This document shows, piece by piece, positions 63,643 through 64,000 of a stretch of DNA of 64,000 nt. The notes beneath the pieces were generated by a model. That model ran no database searches and was not told the origin of the DNA. It saw only the letters and a list, made by a program, of their open reading frames with translations. Each line of letters starts with the position of its first letter. The first letter of the stretch is position 1. A program made the position numbers and the translations under genes. Origin of the DNA: Puffinus mauretanicus (lineage: Eukaryota; Chordata; Aves; Procellariiformes; Procellariidae); contig JAJKFH010002859.1 in NCBI GenBank assembly GCA_023333565.1, positions 186,001 through 250,000 of the forward strand. Direction: 5' to 3'.

Positions 63643-63690
63643 GTTTGTGTGTAAGTGTGTGTGTGTGTATGTGTGTATATATATATATGA
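63643..63690. repeat. TG/TA dinucleotide microsatellite
   Basis: An interrupted (tg)n run passing into (ta)n; likely length-polymorphic. Confidence 0.9.
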
Positions 63691-63783
63691 AATTTCTTAG
63701 CTAACAAAAAGAAGCTCAGTAGAAAAGGAAGACATTTTAGAATATATTTTAAACAGTAAAAATCTTGGGAAGGCCGTGAGGAA

Positions 63784-63888
63784 TTGCATATATAATAAAA
63801 AAAAATAAAAATTGCATCTATAATAAAAATAATTAAAAATACATATACTATATAATTGCATATATAATAAAAAATAATAAAAAAAATC
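63784..63888. repeat. AT-rich minisatellite, three copies of an attgcatatataataaaa-type unit
   Basis: The unit start attgcat.tataataaaa appears at about 63784, 63811 and 63855, separated by A/T filler of differing length. Imperfect tandem expansion. Confidence 0.85.
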
Positions 63889-64000
63889 AGTTCAGCCTTT
63901 CAGTTGTTATAGTCCCTTTACTTTAAGACTAGGCAGAAAGTGTGTGAGCTATCACAGTTTAGTAGTTATTTAGAAATTTGAGGGTTTTTTTCATAGGATT

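Larger units (their letters stand above)
52022..64000. other. Gene-free intergenic region, AT-rich
   Basis: No exon, RNA gene or transposon recognised in 12 kb. Simple sequence includes a TTTG/TTTA run (53101-53126), ACA/GCA triplets (about 55192-55214), a G-rich run (59622-59645), an A-rich ACCC/AAAC tract (61508-61582), a TG/TA microsatellite (63643-63690) and an AT-rich minisatellite (63784-63888). Confidence 0.55.

Noticed and set aside
1..64000. CRISPR array, operon or other prokaryotic system
   Set aside because: No regularly spaced repeats, no operon-like coding density, and spliced genes with vertebrate transposons throughout.

Overview
The window is vertebrate and almost certainly avian nuclear DNA. 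It is AT-rich and gene-poor, has GT-AG introns, and carries a 3' CR1 LINE tail, two copies of an LTR family common in birds, and a betaretrovirus-like (class II) endogenous retrovirus. I can support one host protein-coding gene, a secreted phospholipase/lipase whose diagnostic residues fit LIPI better than its paralogue LIPH.

Layout. 1-4201: the 5' part of an antisense class II provirus: LTR, lysine-tRNA-type primer binding site, gag, dUTPase-protease, and pol as far as the start of RNase H, where the window cuts it off. 4202-7349: upstream flank of the lipase gene. 7350-27060: the ten-exon lipase gene on the + strand (signal-peptide exon to polyadenylation signal), all nine introns with canonical ends. 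27806-28379: a solo LTR with a perfect 5-bp target duplication. 28385-64000: about 35 kb without a convincing gene, containing a CR1 fragment (46086-46820), a second, older copy of the same LTR family (about 51455-52021), and scattered simple repeats.

The lipase keeps its Ser-Asp-His triad (Ser157, Asp181, His251 by my numbering), and its exon phases match at every junction. Exon 9, however, lacks one base relative to the family reading frame. As written, translation stops after about 380 of 466 residues, far enough upstream of the last junction to predict nonsense-mediated decay. This is a lineage-specific loss, a polymorphism, or an assembly error. A weak internal AG in exon 9 would restore the frame by dropping 29 nt.

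The provirus is decayed but still readable: one in-frame TGA in each of gag, pro and pol, plus one small indel in the dUTPase part. Both -1 frameshift heptamers (gag-pro and pro-pol) are canonical and intact. All three TGA codons could have come from CGA by CpG decay, which suggests a fairly recent insertion inactivated by point mutation.

I found no CRISPR array, bacterial-type system, tRNA or rRNA, and nothing I would defend as a new biological system. The observations most worth checking are the exon-9 lesion and the provirus.
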